A DNA stretch of 43,906 nucleotides from the NCBI GenBank assembly GCA_035063885.1, contig JAPSFM010000034.1, positions 1 to 43,906 on the forward strand, in the 5' to 3' direction. This document shows, piece by piece, positions 1-8,898 of this stretch (the first letter of the stretch is position 1; each line of letters opens with the position of its first letter). Position numbers and translations under genes: made by a program. The DNA comes from CAADGY01 sp900696665. GTDB taxonomy: Bacteria > Acidobacteriota > Terriglobia > Bryobacterales > Bryobacteraceae. The notes beneath the pieces were generated by a model. It was given only the letters and a program-made list of their open reading frames with translations. It was not told the DNA's origin and did no database searches.

Positions 1-73
1 CCACCTGGTCAGAGTTGGGGTGGTTTGAAATCGAGAATCCCCTTGCTGGACAGCATCCTGGCTTGTGAAATTC

Positions 74-90
74 CAACTTCGCCGAAGTTG
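74..90. repeat. Perfect inverted repeat, 7-bp stem
   Basis: CAACTTC and GAAGTTG flank a 3-base loop. No T-run follows on either strand, so it is a poor intrinsic terminator. Apart from this hairpin I see no recognisable gene in 1-171. A minus-strand frame is open over part of it but matches nothing I know. Confidence 0.4.
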
Positions 91-171
91 ATTCCTGCCC
101 TCGTGACCTGATCCCAGGACCAGTGCCGGAGCGTCGTTCAGAGAGGAGCAACTATCGCTTAACTTCGGAAT

Positions 172-435
172 TCAGGATAAAACCGCATTGCGGACGACCT
201 CGCGTTGCGCACCGAACGCCGCCATCGCCTGGCCGATCGGCGCCGCGGCGAAGGTGTCGAGCGGCCCACGCGTCCAGGCTGCGTCATATGAAATCACGCC
301 GGAGGATTGGCCGAGGTTGTATACGTTCTCCTGATAAACGCGGTACTCTGCGCCGAAACGCAGCGTATGGCTGCGTACGATCCGCGTCGGAATTCCCCGT
401 TGGGCAAAGGTCAGCAGAGGTGGAGCCGCGCGCAC
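172..435 (-). pseudogene. Fragment of an Oar-like TonB-dependent receptor
   Basis: About 87 codons read like the interior of the large TonB-dependent outer-membrane receptors abundant in Acidobacteriota. The diagnostic stretch is H-T-L-R-F-G-A-E-Y-R, then W-T-R-G-P-L-D and A-A-P-I-G-Q, which in intact proteins sits in the beta-barrel. Intact members are roughly 1,000 residues, so both ends are missing. The recognisable part stops just after A-P-I-G-Q; the remaining residues no longer resemble the family before a stop, which suggests a frameshift there. Its 5' end abuts the stop of the methyltransferase gene at 436, so it is a leftover of a deletion rather than a small gene. The family assignment rests on remembered sequence patterns. 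Confidence 0.6.
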
Positions 436-1506
436 TCAGTTTCCCTTTTCCGGCGTGTGCAACATCAGGTCCAGCTTTCTGCGAATTGCGCCGGCGGCTT
501 CAGGCACGTGCAGCACATCGCACTCGGAGCCGAGGATGTGAGGATGGCCGGTCTGCCGCATGCGGACAATCAACTCTCGCGTGAGACTCACCACCTTCTC
601 GTCGGGCATCGCCGCATCGGAGTAAAAGCTCTTGGTCGGCAGATTGCCGAACAGTACAACGTCGCTGGGAACCAGCGCGGCATCCTTCCACAACGTACGG
701 CTGCCGCCGAGGCTCAGGACGGAAGGTTTCAGCCGGCACGCGAACGTCTCAACCATCGAGTCCGTCAGTTCGCCGCAGTCGTGAAATATGAGATCGACGC
801 CGTCGGCGGCGAGTTGCATGCGCAGGCGGAGGTTTGGCTGGATGACGAAGCGCTCAAAGATATCGGAACCGGCGGCAAGCTGTCTGGGTGAGATGTAGAC
901 GCGGTTGGCCGCGGGTTCGCAGATCATCACGGCCTGAGCGCCTGCCTGCGTCTGCGCGCGCAGCGAGCGCGTGATCGTGGTCTCCGCCAGCGCCAGACAA
1001 CGCTCGACGGTGGCTACACCCGGGTCCGCGTCCGCCTTCATGCCCGCGCCGGCCATGGCAATTGCGATAATTGGATCGCTCATGAGTTTTGTCATAAGCG
1101 AAAAAGGACCGATCGCCATGCCAACGGCCACCAAGTCCGTCCGCGAGGCGATGTATCCGATTGCGTCCAGGTGCGCTTGATTCCGCCGGGTGAACGGCAT
1201 GCCACAAGACTCCCGCGCCCGCTCGAGCCGGTCCTCTTCGGGCGGCCCGGTGAAATGAAAGGTGTCCGGTTCGGCGCAGTCGACGCCGGCCAGGCGCAGC
1301 AACTCGCGCTTCTCCAGTCGCAAGTCCATGAGGGATAGCGCCAGTGGCGTGCCATGGCGCCGCGCGGCTTCTTCCATGACCCGGCCTAGCCGGGCACCAT
1401 CCTCTATCACCCGCTCCGGGTCCGGCTGCTCGTGCAGCACCAAGTCCGTGCCCACCGGCATACGCAAGCCGGAGGCGGCCAGTTCCTGGTAGAAGTTCCC
1501 GCGCAT
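436..1506 (-). CDS. Uroporphyrinogen-decarboxylase-superfamily methyltransferase (MtaA/CmuA-like)
   Basis: A 356-residue cytoplasmic TIM-barrel protein. It carries the zinc ligands of the corrinoid methyltransferase branch (MtaA, MtbA, CmuA): H242-x-C244 in the segment F-H-D-C-G-E and a third cysteine, C329, in G-S-E-C-D. It lacks the N-terminal R-P-x-W-x-x-R-Q-A-G-R segment of true HemE, so it is unlikely to be a haem enzyme. By family it would move a methyl group between a corrinoid protein and a thiol or folate acceptor; the substrate cannot be read from the sequence. The ATG at 1506 is chosen because GGAGGT lies just upstream; the frame stays open to 1743 but would then overlap the sulfatase gene. 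No corrinoid-binding protein is encoded nearby, which is odd for this class. Confidence 0.75.
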   Translation of the reverse strand: MRGNFYQELAASGLRMPVGTDLVLHEQPDPERVIEDGARLGRVMEEAARRHGTPLALSLMDLRLEKRELLRLAGVDCAEPDTFHFTGPPEEDRLERARESCGMPFTRRNQAHLDAIGYIASRTDLVAVGMAIGPFSLMTKLMSDPIIAIAMAGAGMKADADPGVATVERCLALAETTITRSLRAQTQAGAQAVMICEPAANRVYISPRQLAAGSDIFERFVIQPNLRLRMQLAADGVDLIFHDCGELTDSMVETFACRLKPSVLSLGGSRTLWKDAALVPSDVVLFGNLPTKSFYSDAAMPDEKVVSLTRELIVRMRQTGHPHILGSECDVLHVPEAAGAIRRKLDLMLHTPEKGN

Positions 1507-1642
1507 TAGAACACCTCCCATGACTGGGCCGGCTCCAGGCCGAATCGGCCAGGAGCGCGGCCGCAGTGAAGTGCCGGAGGCCCGATGTGCCGTTGCCACC
1601 TCACTCTTGCCGCCGGGCACATACGAGGAGAAGGTGTCGGCA

Positions 1643-3088
1643 TCAATCCCGGCTAGCCTCCCGGTTCTCCGTTTTCCCGCGCCTGCTTTCGGCGGGCAGT
1701 TTCTGTGTGGTGGTCGTTCGCCAATCGTCGAGCGGCGGCGCACCGGCTTTCTCGAAAAAGTCCCTCAGTTCCGAACGAAGATCCACCAGCGCGCGCGCAT
1801 AGGCGCCATCGCCCAGTACGTTGCGGGTCTCTCCCGGATCGGATTCCAGGTCGTACAACTCGCTGGGATAGCCCTCCGTGCGCTCAATATACTTCAGGGT
1901 CTCCGTTCTCAATGCGCGAACATAAGCGTATTCGAAGAACAGGCGATTACGCCAGGATGGCTTAGCGCCCCGCAGAAAAGGAGCGTAGCTCCGGCCGATG
2001 CGCCTCGCGTCAGGTGGAGCTTTCATACCCAGGTAATCGAGAAGGGACGGAAAGAAATCGTAGCTCGATACCATCGGACCGGGGGTCTCGCCGCCACGAA
2101 TCCGGCCTGAATGATTCCAGATCAGCGGCACCTGGATGGATTGCTCGTACATGTTGAACGGCACCGTGCCGTTTCCTTTTCCCCAGACGCCGTGATGTCC
2201 GGCGTTCCAACCTTGATCGGCCGTGAAGATGACGAGAGTGTTCTGACGAACGCCGAGCTTTTCCAACTTTTCCAGCACGCGGCCGACGTTTCGATCGACG
2301 CCGGAAACAAGGGCGGAATAAGCGAGTTTTGCCTCGCGCGTTCCGTGCATCCGGGCAAGCCCCTTGTTTTGCCAGGGGTGTGGAGGCAAGTCGGGAAAAC
2401 AGGAAAATCGGGATTCCGCGTAGTGCTTCCGGTCCACTTCGGGCTGAAAATTGTACGGAGTGTGCGGGGCATAAAACGGGACGAAGAGGAAAAACGGCTG
2501 CCGGTGAAACCGGTCTAGAAAGTCGAGCGCAAAATCCGTTTGCACATCCGTTTTAAAGCCGGCCATCTTGCGGCGGACGCCGTTGTGAACGAATTCCGCA
2601 TCGGTATAGGGGCCTCCCCCTCCGGGAACTGTCGCCCAGTAGGAAAACCCGGCCTGTGCTTTGCCGTCGTCTCCCATGTGCCACTTGCCGCACATGCCAA
2701 GCGAGTAGCCGTTCGCCGCGAGAACTTCCGGAAACGTACGGAAGCCTTCCAGCCAGCGACGGCTCGCGGAACCGAAACTGTCCTCCGGAATTAGCCAGTC
2801 CTGGACATGGTGCCTCGAGGGCAGTGCGCCCGTCATATAGGTCATGCGGCTGGGAGAGCATACCGGCGTGCAGGCGAACGCGCGCGTGAATCGTGCGCCG
2901 GTGGCCGCGAGCCTGTCGATATGAGGGGTATAAATGCCGTCACAGCCGTAGGCGCCGGTGGCCCACGCGCCATGATCGTCGGTCATAAACATCACGACGT
3001 TTGGCCGCTCCGGTTTCGCGGTGGAAGCACGCAAGTGCCCCGCCGCCGCCGCTGCGCCGGCCAGAAGTTCCCGCCTGGATAATCCCAT
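1643..3088 (-). CDS. Tat-exported sulfatase
   Basis: A type I sulfatase of about 481 residues that hydrolyses sulfate esters, probably on polysaccharides, outside the cytoplasm. The N-terminus has a twin-arginine signal (S-R-R-E-L-L-A-G plus an alanine-rich stretch). The metal-binding D-D follows N-V-V-M-F-M-T. The active-site signature C-S-P-S-R supplies the cysteine that is converted to formylglycine. Later motifs include H-H-G-V-W-G-K-G. The ATG at 3088 is preferred over the in-frame ATG at 3106 because it gives a compact Tat signal and lies 9 nt from a TATAGT box. It is divergent from the ROK kinase and precedes the methyltransferase gene by 136 bp. No formylglycine-generating enzyme is in the window. 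The substrate is unknown. Confidence 0.88.
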   Translation of the reverse strand: MGLSRRELLAGAAAAAGHLRASTAKPERPNVVMFMTDDHGAWATGAYGCDGIYTPHIDRLAATGARFTRAFACTPVCSPSRMTYMTGALPSRHHVQDWLIPEDSFGSASRRWLEGFRTFPEVLAANGYSLGMCGKWHMGDDGKAQAGFSYWATVPGGGGPYTDAEFVHNGVRRKMAGFKTDVQTDFALDFLDRFHRQPFFLFVPFYAPHTPYNFQPEVDRKHYAESRFSCFPDLPPHPWQNKGLARMHGTREAKLAYSALVSGVDRNVGRVLEKLEKLGVRQNTLVIFTADQGWNAGHHGVWGKGNGTVPFNMYEQSIQVPLIWNHSGRIRGGETPGPMVSSYDFFPSLLDYLGMKAPPDARRIGRSYAPFLRGAKPSWRNRLFFEYAYVRALRTETLKYIERTEGYPSELYDLESDPGETRNVLGDGAYARALVDLRSELRDFFEKAGAPPLDDWRTTTTQKLPAESRRGKTENREASRD

Positions 3089-3097
3089 CGTCCTTGT

Positions 3098-3103
3098 ACT
3101 ATA
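3098..3103 (-). promoter_or_regulatory. Putative -10 box of the sulfatase gene
   Basis: TATAGT on the minus strand lies 9 nt before the ATG at 3088. This would place transcription initiation at or within a few bases of the start codon. No convincing -35 box is seen. Confidence 0.4.
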
Positions 3104-3130
3104 CATCCGCTTCAGATTGGGAGTGCGCGG

Positions 3131-3136
3131 TATAAT
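3131..3136 (+). promoter_or_regulatory. -10 box of the ROK kinase operon
   Basis: A consensus TATAAT ends 9 nt before the ATG at 3146. There is no Shine-Dalgarno sequence between them, so the mRNA is likely leaderless or nearly so. No good -35 hexamer lies 16-18 bp upstream. Confidence 0.5.
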
Positions 3137-3145
3137 TTCGGCTTC

Positions 3146-4072
3146 ATGGCAGAATACTCGATCGGCGTAGATCTTGGCGGGACGAACCTCCGTGCCGCCG
3201 CGATCACAAAAGACGGAATCATCGTCGAAAAGATCTCCGGCAGCACCAACCTCTCGGAAGGGCGGGATGCCGTCATTTCAGACATCGTGGACGCGATCAC
3301 CAGGATTAAGCGCAAGGCTGGAGCCGGCCGCCTTGCGGGTGTGGGCATTGGCGTTCCGGGATTCATCCTCATCGAGAAGGGGATTATCGTCGGCTCCAAC
3401 AATCTGCCCGAGTTCGAAGGTTTTCCCGTTCGCGACGAAATTGAGCGGCGGCTCGGCACGCAAGTCATTCTCGAAAACGACGCCAACGCCGCCGCGATGG
3501 GCGAGAAGTGGATGGGTGCCGGCAAAGAGGTTGACGACCTGATTTTGCTCACCCTCGGTACGGGCATCGGTGGCGGAATTATTTCGCGCGGGCGCATCCT
3601 GCACGGGTTTGTTGGAATGGCCGGTGAAATCGGCCATATGACCATCTACCCGAATGGAAACCCGTGCGGTTGCGGGAACCACGGGTGTCTCGAAAAGCAC
3701 GCATCGGCCACAGCCGTCTCCTCGATGGCGGCGCTGTTGCACCTGGGCGACAACGTCACCTCGGAAGACGTTTATAAGATGGCCGCCGCCGGGGACGAAA
3801 AGGCGCAAATGATTTTCGCCAGCATGGGAACCGCGCTCGGGCTCGCCATCGGCACTCTGGTGAATATCTTCAACTTCCCCCTGGTGCTGCTGAGCGGCGG
3901 AATGCTTCCGGCGTGGGACCTTTTCGCTCCACCGATGATGAAAGAAGTGGAGCGCTCTTTTACATTCCGTAATACGAAAACCACGGTTGGCAAAGCGACC
4001 CTCGGGAACGAAGCAGGCTTGTACGGAGCGGCGTATCTTCCGTTCCAGGCGCTCACGGCTACAATTTCATAG
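3146..4072 (+). CDS. ROK-family sugar kinase (glucokinase-like)
   Basis: A 308-residue cytoplasmic kinase that phosphorylates a hexose or amino sugar with ATP. The N-terminal phosphate loop is D9-L-G-G-T-N; the catalytic aspartate is D112 in E-N-D-A-N-A; the second ATP motif is L-G-T-G-I-G-G-G near 137-144. The ROK zinc site is H164 with C174-x-C176-x4-C181. Length is normal. The next gene, a xylulokinase, begins 13 nt later, so the two are probably co-transcribed. Glucose is the likeliest substrate, but N-acetylglucosamine or allose kinases look alike at this level. No ROK-type DNA-binding domain is present, so it is an enzyme, not a repressor. A TATAAT box sits directly upstream of the start. 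Confidence 0.88.
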   Translation: MAEYSIGVDLGGTNLRAAAITKDGIIVEKISGSTNLSEGRDAVISDIVDAITRIKRKAGAGRLAGVGIGVPGFILIEKGIIVGSNNLPEFEGFPVRDEIERRLGTQVILENDANAAAMGEKWMGAGKEVDDLILLTLGTGIGGGIISRGRILHGFVGMAGEIGHMTIYPNGNPCGCGNHGCLEKHASATAVSSMAALLHLGDNVTSEDVYKMAAAGDEKAQMIFASMGTALGLAIGTLVNIFNFPLVLLSGGMLPAWDLFAPPMMKEVERSFTFRNTKTTVGKATLGNEAGLYGAAYLPFQALTATIS

Positions 4073-4085
4073 GACTGGAGTTTAC

Positions 4086-5582
4086 ATGTACTGGTTGGGT
4101 ATCGATATCGGCACCGGCGGCAGCCGCGCAATCCTTGCGGATGATAAGGGCCGTGTAAAAGCCGGATTCACCTCGCCGCATGAAGATATGCGCATGGAGC
4201 GCCCGCTATGGGCCGAGCAGCGGCCGGAAAACTGGTGGGATGCCGCGCAGAACGCCATTCGAGCCGTCCTCAAAGAAGCGAAAGTCAAGCCCGGCGACAT
4301 TGGCGCGGTGGGCCTCTCCGGACAAATGCACGGACTGGTCATTCTGGATGAGAAGGACGTGGTCATTCGCCCCGCCATCATCTGGTGCGATCAGCGCAGC
4401 CAGCCGCAGGTGGACGCTATCAATCAAAAGGTAGGCAAAGATAACGTTCTGGCGTTCACCGCCAATCCAGTGCTTACCGGTTTCACGCTGCCCAAGCTGC
4501 TTTGGGTGCGCGATTGCGAGCCGAAGAATTTCGCACGCGTGCGCAAACTTCTGTTGCCGAAGGATTACATCCGCTTCAAACTCACCGGCGAGTATGCGAC
4601 GGAGGTATCAGATGCCTCCGGGACGGCGCTGTTCGACGTGGTCACGCGGCGTTGGTCCGAAGACATGGCAGACCGGTTGAATCTCGACCGGGGCATCCTC
4701 CCCCAGGTGTTTGAATCGAGCGAAATCACGGGCCAGATCACCGCGGAGGCTGCGGAGGCAACAGGCTTGAAGGCGGGCACCCCCGTGGTGGGAGGAGGCG
4801 GAGATCAGGCGGCCAGCGCGGTTGGCAACGGCATCGTCGCACCGGGTATTGCCTCCTGCACGCTGGGCACTTCAGGAGTGGTCTTCGCCCACATGGAGAA
4901 ACCTAACTACGATCCACAAGGCCGCGTGCATACGTTTTGTCACGCGGTAAAAGGCAAGTGGCACGTGATGGGGGTCACGCAGGGAGCCGGGCTCAGCTTG
5001 CAGTGGTTCCGGCGTCAGCTTGCGCCCGGAGCTGAATACGATGCACTGATGGCGGAGGCCGCATCTGCCCCGGCGAGCGCACATGGACTCTTCTGGCTAC
5101 CGTATCTGATGGGTGAACGCACACCCCATCTCGACGCCACGGCGCGCGGAGGCTGGATCGGCCTGACCGCCAGGCACACCCGTGCGGATCTGATTCGAGC
5201 CATTATCGAAGGGGTTTCCTTCAGCCTGAAGGACTGCCTGGATACGATCGAGGGCATGGGCCTGCCAGTGGATTCTGTTCGCTCATCCGGCGGCGGCGCG
5301 CGCAGCCCCATCTGGCGTCAGATACTGGCCGATACGTTCGGCAAGAAGGTGACCACACTCGAAACGCAGGAAGGCTCGGCGTACGGCGCCGCAATTCTGG
5401 CCGCTGTCGGCGCTGGTGCGTACACATCGGTTCCGGAAGCCTGCGGCGCTGTGATTCGGGAGGTGGATTCCATCGCTCCACGGCCGCACGAATCGCAGTT
5501 GTACCAGCGGTCGCACGAAGTCTACCGGTCCCTTTATCCCACGTTGCGGCCGATCTACAGCCTCATCCGGAACCTGGGATGA
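4086..5582 (+). CDS. xylB: Xylulokinase (FGGY family)
   Basis: A 498-residue FGGY carbohydrate kinase that converts D-xylulose to xylulose 5-phosphate, feeding the pentose phosphate pathway. Visible motifs are the N-terminal phosphate loop G-I-D-I-G-T-G-G-S-R, the xylulokinase-typical G-L-S-G-Q-M-H-G near residue 80, W-C-D-Q-R-S, and G-G-G-G-D-Q-A-A around 236-243 with the catalytic aspartate. The ATG at 4086 has GGAG upstream; the open frame begins earlier, inside the ROK gene. No xylose isomerase or transporter is in the window. It probably sits in one transcript with the kinase before it and perhaps with priA, which starts 35 nt after its stop. Confidence 0.88.
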   Translation: MYWLGIDIGTGGSRAILADDKGRVKAGFTSPHEDMRMERPLWAEQRPENWWDAAQNAIRAVLKEAKVKPGDIGAVGLSGQMHGLVILDEKDVVIRPAIIWCDQRSQPQVDAINQKVGKDNVLAFTANPVLTGFTLPKLLWVRDCEPKNFARVRKLLLPKDYIRFKLTGEYATEVSDASGTALFDVVTRRWSEDMADRLNLDRGILPQVFESSEITGQITAEAAEATGLKAGTPVVGGGGDQAASAVGNGIVAPGIASCTLGTSGVVFAHMEKPNYDPQGRVHTFCHAVKGKWHVMGVTQGAGLSLQWFRRQLAPGAEYDALMAEAASAPASAHGLFWLPYLMGERTPHLDATARGGWIGLTARHTRADLIRAIIEGVSFSLKDCLDTIEGMGLPVDSVRSSGGGARSPIWRQILADTFGKKVTTLETQEGSAYGAAILAAVGAGAYTSVPEACGAVIREVDSIAPRPHESQLYQRSHEVYRSLYPTLRPIYSLIRNLG

Positions 5583-5617
5583 AGCGCGTGCCTGGCGCTT
5601 GAGGGAAGTGCCGCTCG

Positions 5618-8026
5618 ATGGCCCGCTATTGCGACGTGAGCCTGCCGGTACCGCTGGATCGGCCTTTCACCTATATCGTGCCGGACACGATGTCCCACCG
5701 CATTCAGCCGGGTTGCCGCGTGCTGGTGCCGTTCGGTACGCGAAGACTGATCGGCGTGGTGATTGGGGTTCATGATGGCGACTCTGAAGCGGCAAACCGC
5801 GAGGCCCTCAGGCTTGTGGACGAGGAACCCGTGTTGGATTCTTCGCTACTCGGCTTGGGAGCCTGGATCAGCTCCTATTACTCCGCGCCGCTAGGCGAAG
5901 TTTTGCGAACCATGGTGCCGCTCACCGGCGAGTTGCGCCAAGGCAAAGTCTATTCCCTCAGCGATTCCGGGCGCGACGCTGCAAGGCAACTTCTATTCGA
6001 CGACCACGGCGCCGGGGCGGCGGCGCAGGTGCTTCGGGCTCTGGAGAAGCGCCCACTCACCGCCGCCTATCTCGCATCGAAGATACCGGGAGCACAGCGT
6101 GCCTTGCGCGCCCTGGAAAAGCGAGGGTTCGTCGAAGCGGAGGAATCGCATGATACGCGCGACCCGCACCGCGCCTCCTCCTCCAGGCTTGTTGTCGAAT
6201 TCGCGGAAAGACCGGATAGGGTGAAACTCGGCAAACCGGAACGCGAGCTCTCGGCTTATCTCGAACTGCATCCAGGGGCTCATAGCCTGAAGGAACTGGA
6301 GCGCGCCGTGCCTCGTGCCAGCACGGCAGCGCGCTCGCTCGCCCGCAAGGGTTTGGTTCGCCTGGCGCTTCGCGAACCGGTTCTGATGGCGCCGGAGCGC
6401 GTTCCGCACAAGCTGAACCCGGCACAGCGGGAGGCATTCCATGTCATCCATGCCGCCATCGAATCGAGCGAATTCCAGACAATACTACTGCACGGTGTGA
6501 CAGGCTCCGGAAAAACCGAAGTCTATCTGAATGCCATCGATTCTGCGCTGGCTCTGGGACGCGGCGCGCTGCTGCTGGTGCCTGAAATCGCGCTGACGCC
6601 CGCGGTTGCGGGCCAGTTCTTCGGCCGGTTTGGAAACCGCGTTGCCATTCTGCACTCTGCTTTCTCCGGCGTCGAACGAGCGGACCAGTGGCGGCGCATT
6701 CAACGCGGCGATGCGCCTGTGGTGGTAGGCACTCGCTCGGGTGTGTTCGCTCCCGTGCCGAACCTCGGCCTCATTGTGGTGGATGAGGAGCATGACCAGA
6801 GTTACAAGCAGGAAGAAACCCCCCGCTACAACGGCCGCGACGTGGCTATTGTGCGCGCACAGCAAACCGGAGCGTGCGTTGTTCTGGGGTCCGCCACCCC
6901 AAGTCTCGAGAGCCGGTACAACGTCGAGCGCGGCAAATACACTCTCATCACGCTGCCGGAGCGGATCGAAAACCGCCCCATGCCGGAAGTGGAAATTGTG
7001 GATATGCGTCTCGAGTTTCTGGAGACACGCAAGCAAGCGGTTTTCTCGCGCAAGTTGATCGAGCAGATCGGCCAGCGTCTGGAAACGGGAGAGCAAACCA
7101 TGTTGCTGCTGAACCGGCGCGGCTTCTCGGCCTTCGTTGCCTGCCGTGCCTGCGGCGAGCGGATTCAGTGCGTGAATTGTGCAGTCACTTTGACGTTTCA
7201 CCGGCGTGACCGCCGCCTGCTGTGCCACTATTGCAACTACGCAGAACGCGTCCCTTCGGTCTGCCCGAAGTGCAACAGCGAGTACTTGCAATTTCTGGGC
7301 ACCGGTTCCGAGAAGGTGGAGGAAGAGCTGCATCGCGAGTTTCCCACGGCTCGAATCGCGCGCATGGACCGCGACACCGTCACCGGAAAACGCCAGTATG
7401 AAACCATCCTGAACGGATTCCGTGAGCGCCGCTACGACATCCTGGTTGGGACCCAGATGATCGCCAAGGGACATGACATCCCGAACGTGACGCTGGTTGG
7501 CGTGGTGTCGGCCGATGTCGGACTTGCCATGCCGGATTTCCGCGCGGCGGAGCGGACGTTCCAGTTGCTCACGCAAGTGGCCGGCCGCGCCGGCAGAGGC
7601 AGTGTCGCGGGGCGTGTGCTGGTGCAGACTATCAATCCCGGCCACTATGCCATTCGTTTCGCCGCCGCACAGAACTACGCGTCGTTTTACGAAAAGGAGA
7701 TCGAGTTCCGGCGTCTGATGCGGTATCCCCCATTCGCCGCGCTCGCGAACGTGGTCGTACGCAGCCGGCAACAGGAAGATGCTATGCGTATGAGCGCCGA
7801 ACTGGAGCGCATCCTCAATCCCGCGCCGGAGCGGACCAGGATTCTGGGACCCGCTGAAGCTCCCGTTCCGCGCTTGCGCGATGAGTTTCGCTACCAGTTG
7901 CTCATCAAGACCGGCAGCCGGAAGATTCTGCGAGAACTGCTCGGCCGTTTACGTTCGCATGCCCTCGATAACAAGTGGCCGGCTACGGCTCTTGTCATTG
8001 ACGTTGACCCGTTGAGTCTGCTCTGA
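5618..8026 (+). CDS. priA: Primosomal protein N' (replication restart helicase PriA)
   Basis: An 802-residue superfamily 2 DNA helicase that recognises stalled or repaired forks and starts replisome reloading. The N-terminal 3'-DNA-binding domain covers roughly residues 1-105. Walker A is G293-V-T-G-S-G-K-T300; the Walker B box is D-E-E-H at 389-392, followed by the S-Y-K-Q-E-E segment. Two zinc-binding cysteine clusters occur in the C-terminal half (C-R-A-C-G then C-V-N-C, C-H-Y-C, C-P-K-C). The length is a little over the usual 730 residues; the excess is a linker region around 130-260. The ATG at 5618 has GAGGGA 11 nt upstream. The GNAT gene follows after 7 nt. Confidence 0.95.
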   Translation: MARYCDVSLPVPLDRPFTYIVPDTMSHRIQPGCRVLVPFGTRRLIGVVIGVHDGDSEAANREALRLVDEEPVLDSSLLGLGAWISSYYSAPLGEVLRTMVPLTGELRQGKVYSLSDSGRDAARQLLFDDHGAGAAAQVLRALEKRPLTAAYLASKIPGAQRALRALEKRGFVEAEESHDTRDPHRASSSRLVVEFAERPDRVKLGKPERELSAYLELHPGAHSLKELERAVPRASTAARSLARKGLVRLALREPVLMAPERVPHKLNPAQREAFHVIHAAIESSEFQTILLHGVTGSGKTEVYLNAIDSALALGRGALLLVPEIALTPAVAGQFFGRFGNRVAILHSAFSGVERADQWRRIQRGDAPVVVGTRSGVFAPVPNLGLIVVDEEHDQSYKQEETPRYNGRDVAIVRAQQTGACVVLGSATPSLESRYNVERGKYTLITLPERIENRPMPEVEIVDMRLEFLETRKQAVFSRKLIEQIGQRLETGEQTMLLLNRRGFSAFVACRACGERIQCVNCAVTLTFHRRDRRLLCHYCNYAERVPSVCPKCNSEYLQFLGTGSEKVEEELHREFPTARIARMDRDTVTGKRQYETILNGFRERRYDILVGTQMIAKGHDIPNVTLVGVVSADVGLAMPDFRAAERTFQLLTQVAGRAGRGSVAGRVLVQTINPGHYAIRFAAAQNYASFYEKEIEFRRLMRYPPFAALANVVVRSRQQEDAMRMSAELERILNPAPERTRILGPAEAPVPRLRDEFRYQLLIKTGSRKILRELLGRLRSHALDNKWPATALVIDVDPLSLL

Positions 8027-8033
8027 TCGAACA

Positions 8034-8810
8034 GTGCTGGCCGTCGACCAAAATCTGCGCCACGCGATGACGTCGTTTTCCCTCGTGAGCGCCAGCGGCG
8101 AGGTACGCGTTCTGGCCGGTGTTCAACTCGTCTCTTCGGGGATCGAATGCAGTGTTTTCAACACAGCGTTTCTTTCCGAACCTTTACACAACACAGGTGA
8201 ATTGGAGCGGCGTCTGGCAATAGCCCAGGTCCACTTTGCCGCGCGCCGCCTTCCGTGGTCGTTCTGGATCTGCGAGGATCTGCTCGGTGACAGCGCGCGA
8301 GGCGTGTACCGCGATATCCTTCCCCGGCGCGGACTCCGCTTGCTCAGCGACGCGCCGGGGATGATTGCCGATGAGCTGCTGCCCCCTATTCGCACGTTGC
8401 AGCCGGTTGAGTGTGTGCCGGTGTCCGATGAGCGCACCCGCGGCGATTTCGCTCGCATCACATCCTTCTGTTTCGATCTTCCGATGGAACTCGCGCGCCG
8501 GATCTACGAATGCAGCCGGTTCTGGATGGGCGACATGTCCGGATATGTGGCTTACGTGGATGGCGAACCTGTCAGTACGATGGCCGTTGTTGTTGCCGCC
8601 GGGGCAGTGGGCGTTTATTCCGTGGCGACACTGCCCATGTGGCAGGGCAAAGGCTGTGCGGAGGCGTTGATGCGCGAAGTCCTTTCCCGGAAACAACAGG
8701 AGACTGGAATCGCCCGCAGCATCCTGCAATCGACCGCGGCGGGCGCCTCTCTGTACAAACGTCTCGGATACCGGAACGTCACCCGTTTCGCTGTCTTCGT
8801 CTCTACGTAA
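8034..8810 (+). CDS. GNAT-family N-acetyltransferase
   Basis: A protein of about 258 residues whose C-terminal half has the GNAT fold. A strand ending G-V-Y-S-V-A-T-L is followed by the acetyl-CoA loop Q-G-K-G-C-A and the helix after it, then a conserved L-Y-K-R-L-G-Y-R near the end. The N-terminal half (about 110 residues) is not recognisable and may form a partner domain, as in two-domain acetyltransferases. The GTG at 8034 lies 7 nt after priA; an ATG at 8067 is an equally plausible start, and neither has a strong ribosome site. The substrate is unknown. The gene is probably read with priA. Confidence 0.75.
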   Translation: MLAVDQNLRHAMTSFSLVSASGEVRVLAGVQLVSSGIECSVFNTAFLSEPLHNTGELERRLAIAQVHFAARRLPWSFWICEDLLGDSARGVYRDILPRRGLRLLSDAPGMIADELLPPIRTLQPVECVPVSDERTRGDFARITSFCFDLPMELARRIYECSRFWMGDMSGYVAYVDGEPVSTMAVVVAAGAVGVYSVATLPMWQGKGCAEALMREVLSRKQQETGIARSILQSTAAGASLYKRLGYRNVTRFAVFVST

Positions 8811-8898
8811 GTCCGGTCAATGGATTGTTTGTTACGGTTCGGCTCCGTAGCGCATCCTACAGTGGAATGAGCTTACACCAGTGGAACGCGAGCCGTGA

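Noticed and set aside
74..90. Hairpin as a transcription terminator
   Set aside because: No T-run follows on either strand and no intact gene ends next to it.
1507..1743. N-terminal extension of the methyltransferase
   Set aside because: It would overlap the sulfatase end; the ATG at 1506 has a proper ribosome site and the extension matches no family.
6485..7771. Long open frame of 428 codons on the minus strand
   Set aside because: It is wholly antisense to priA, which has complete family motifs. Long antisense frames are expected in GC-rich coding DNA.
8841..8860. Possible shared repeat with the region near 23255 (both contain CGTAGCGC)
   Set aside because: The flanking bases differ and only about eight bases agree, which is compatible with chance.
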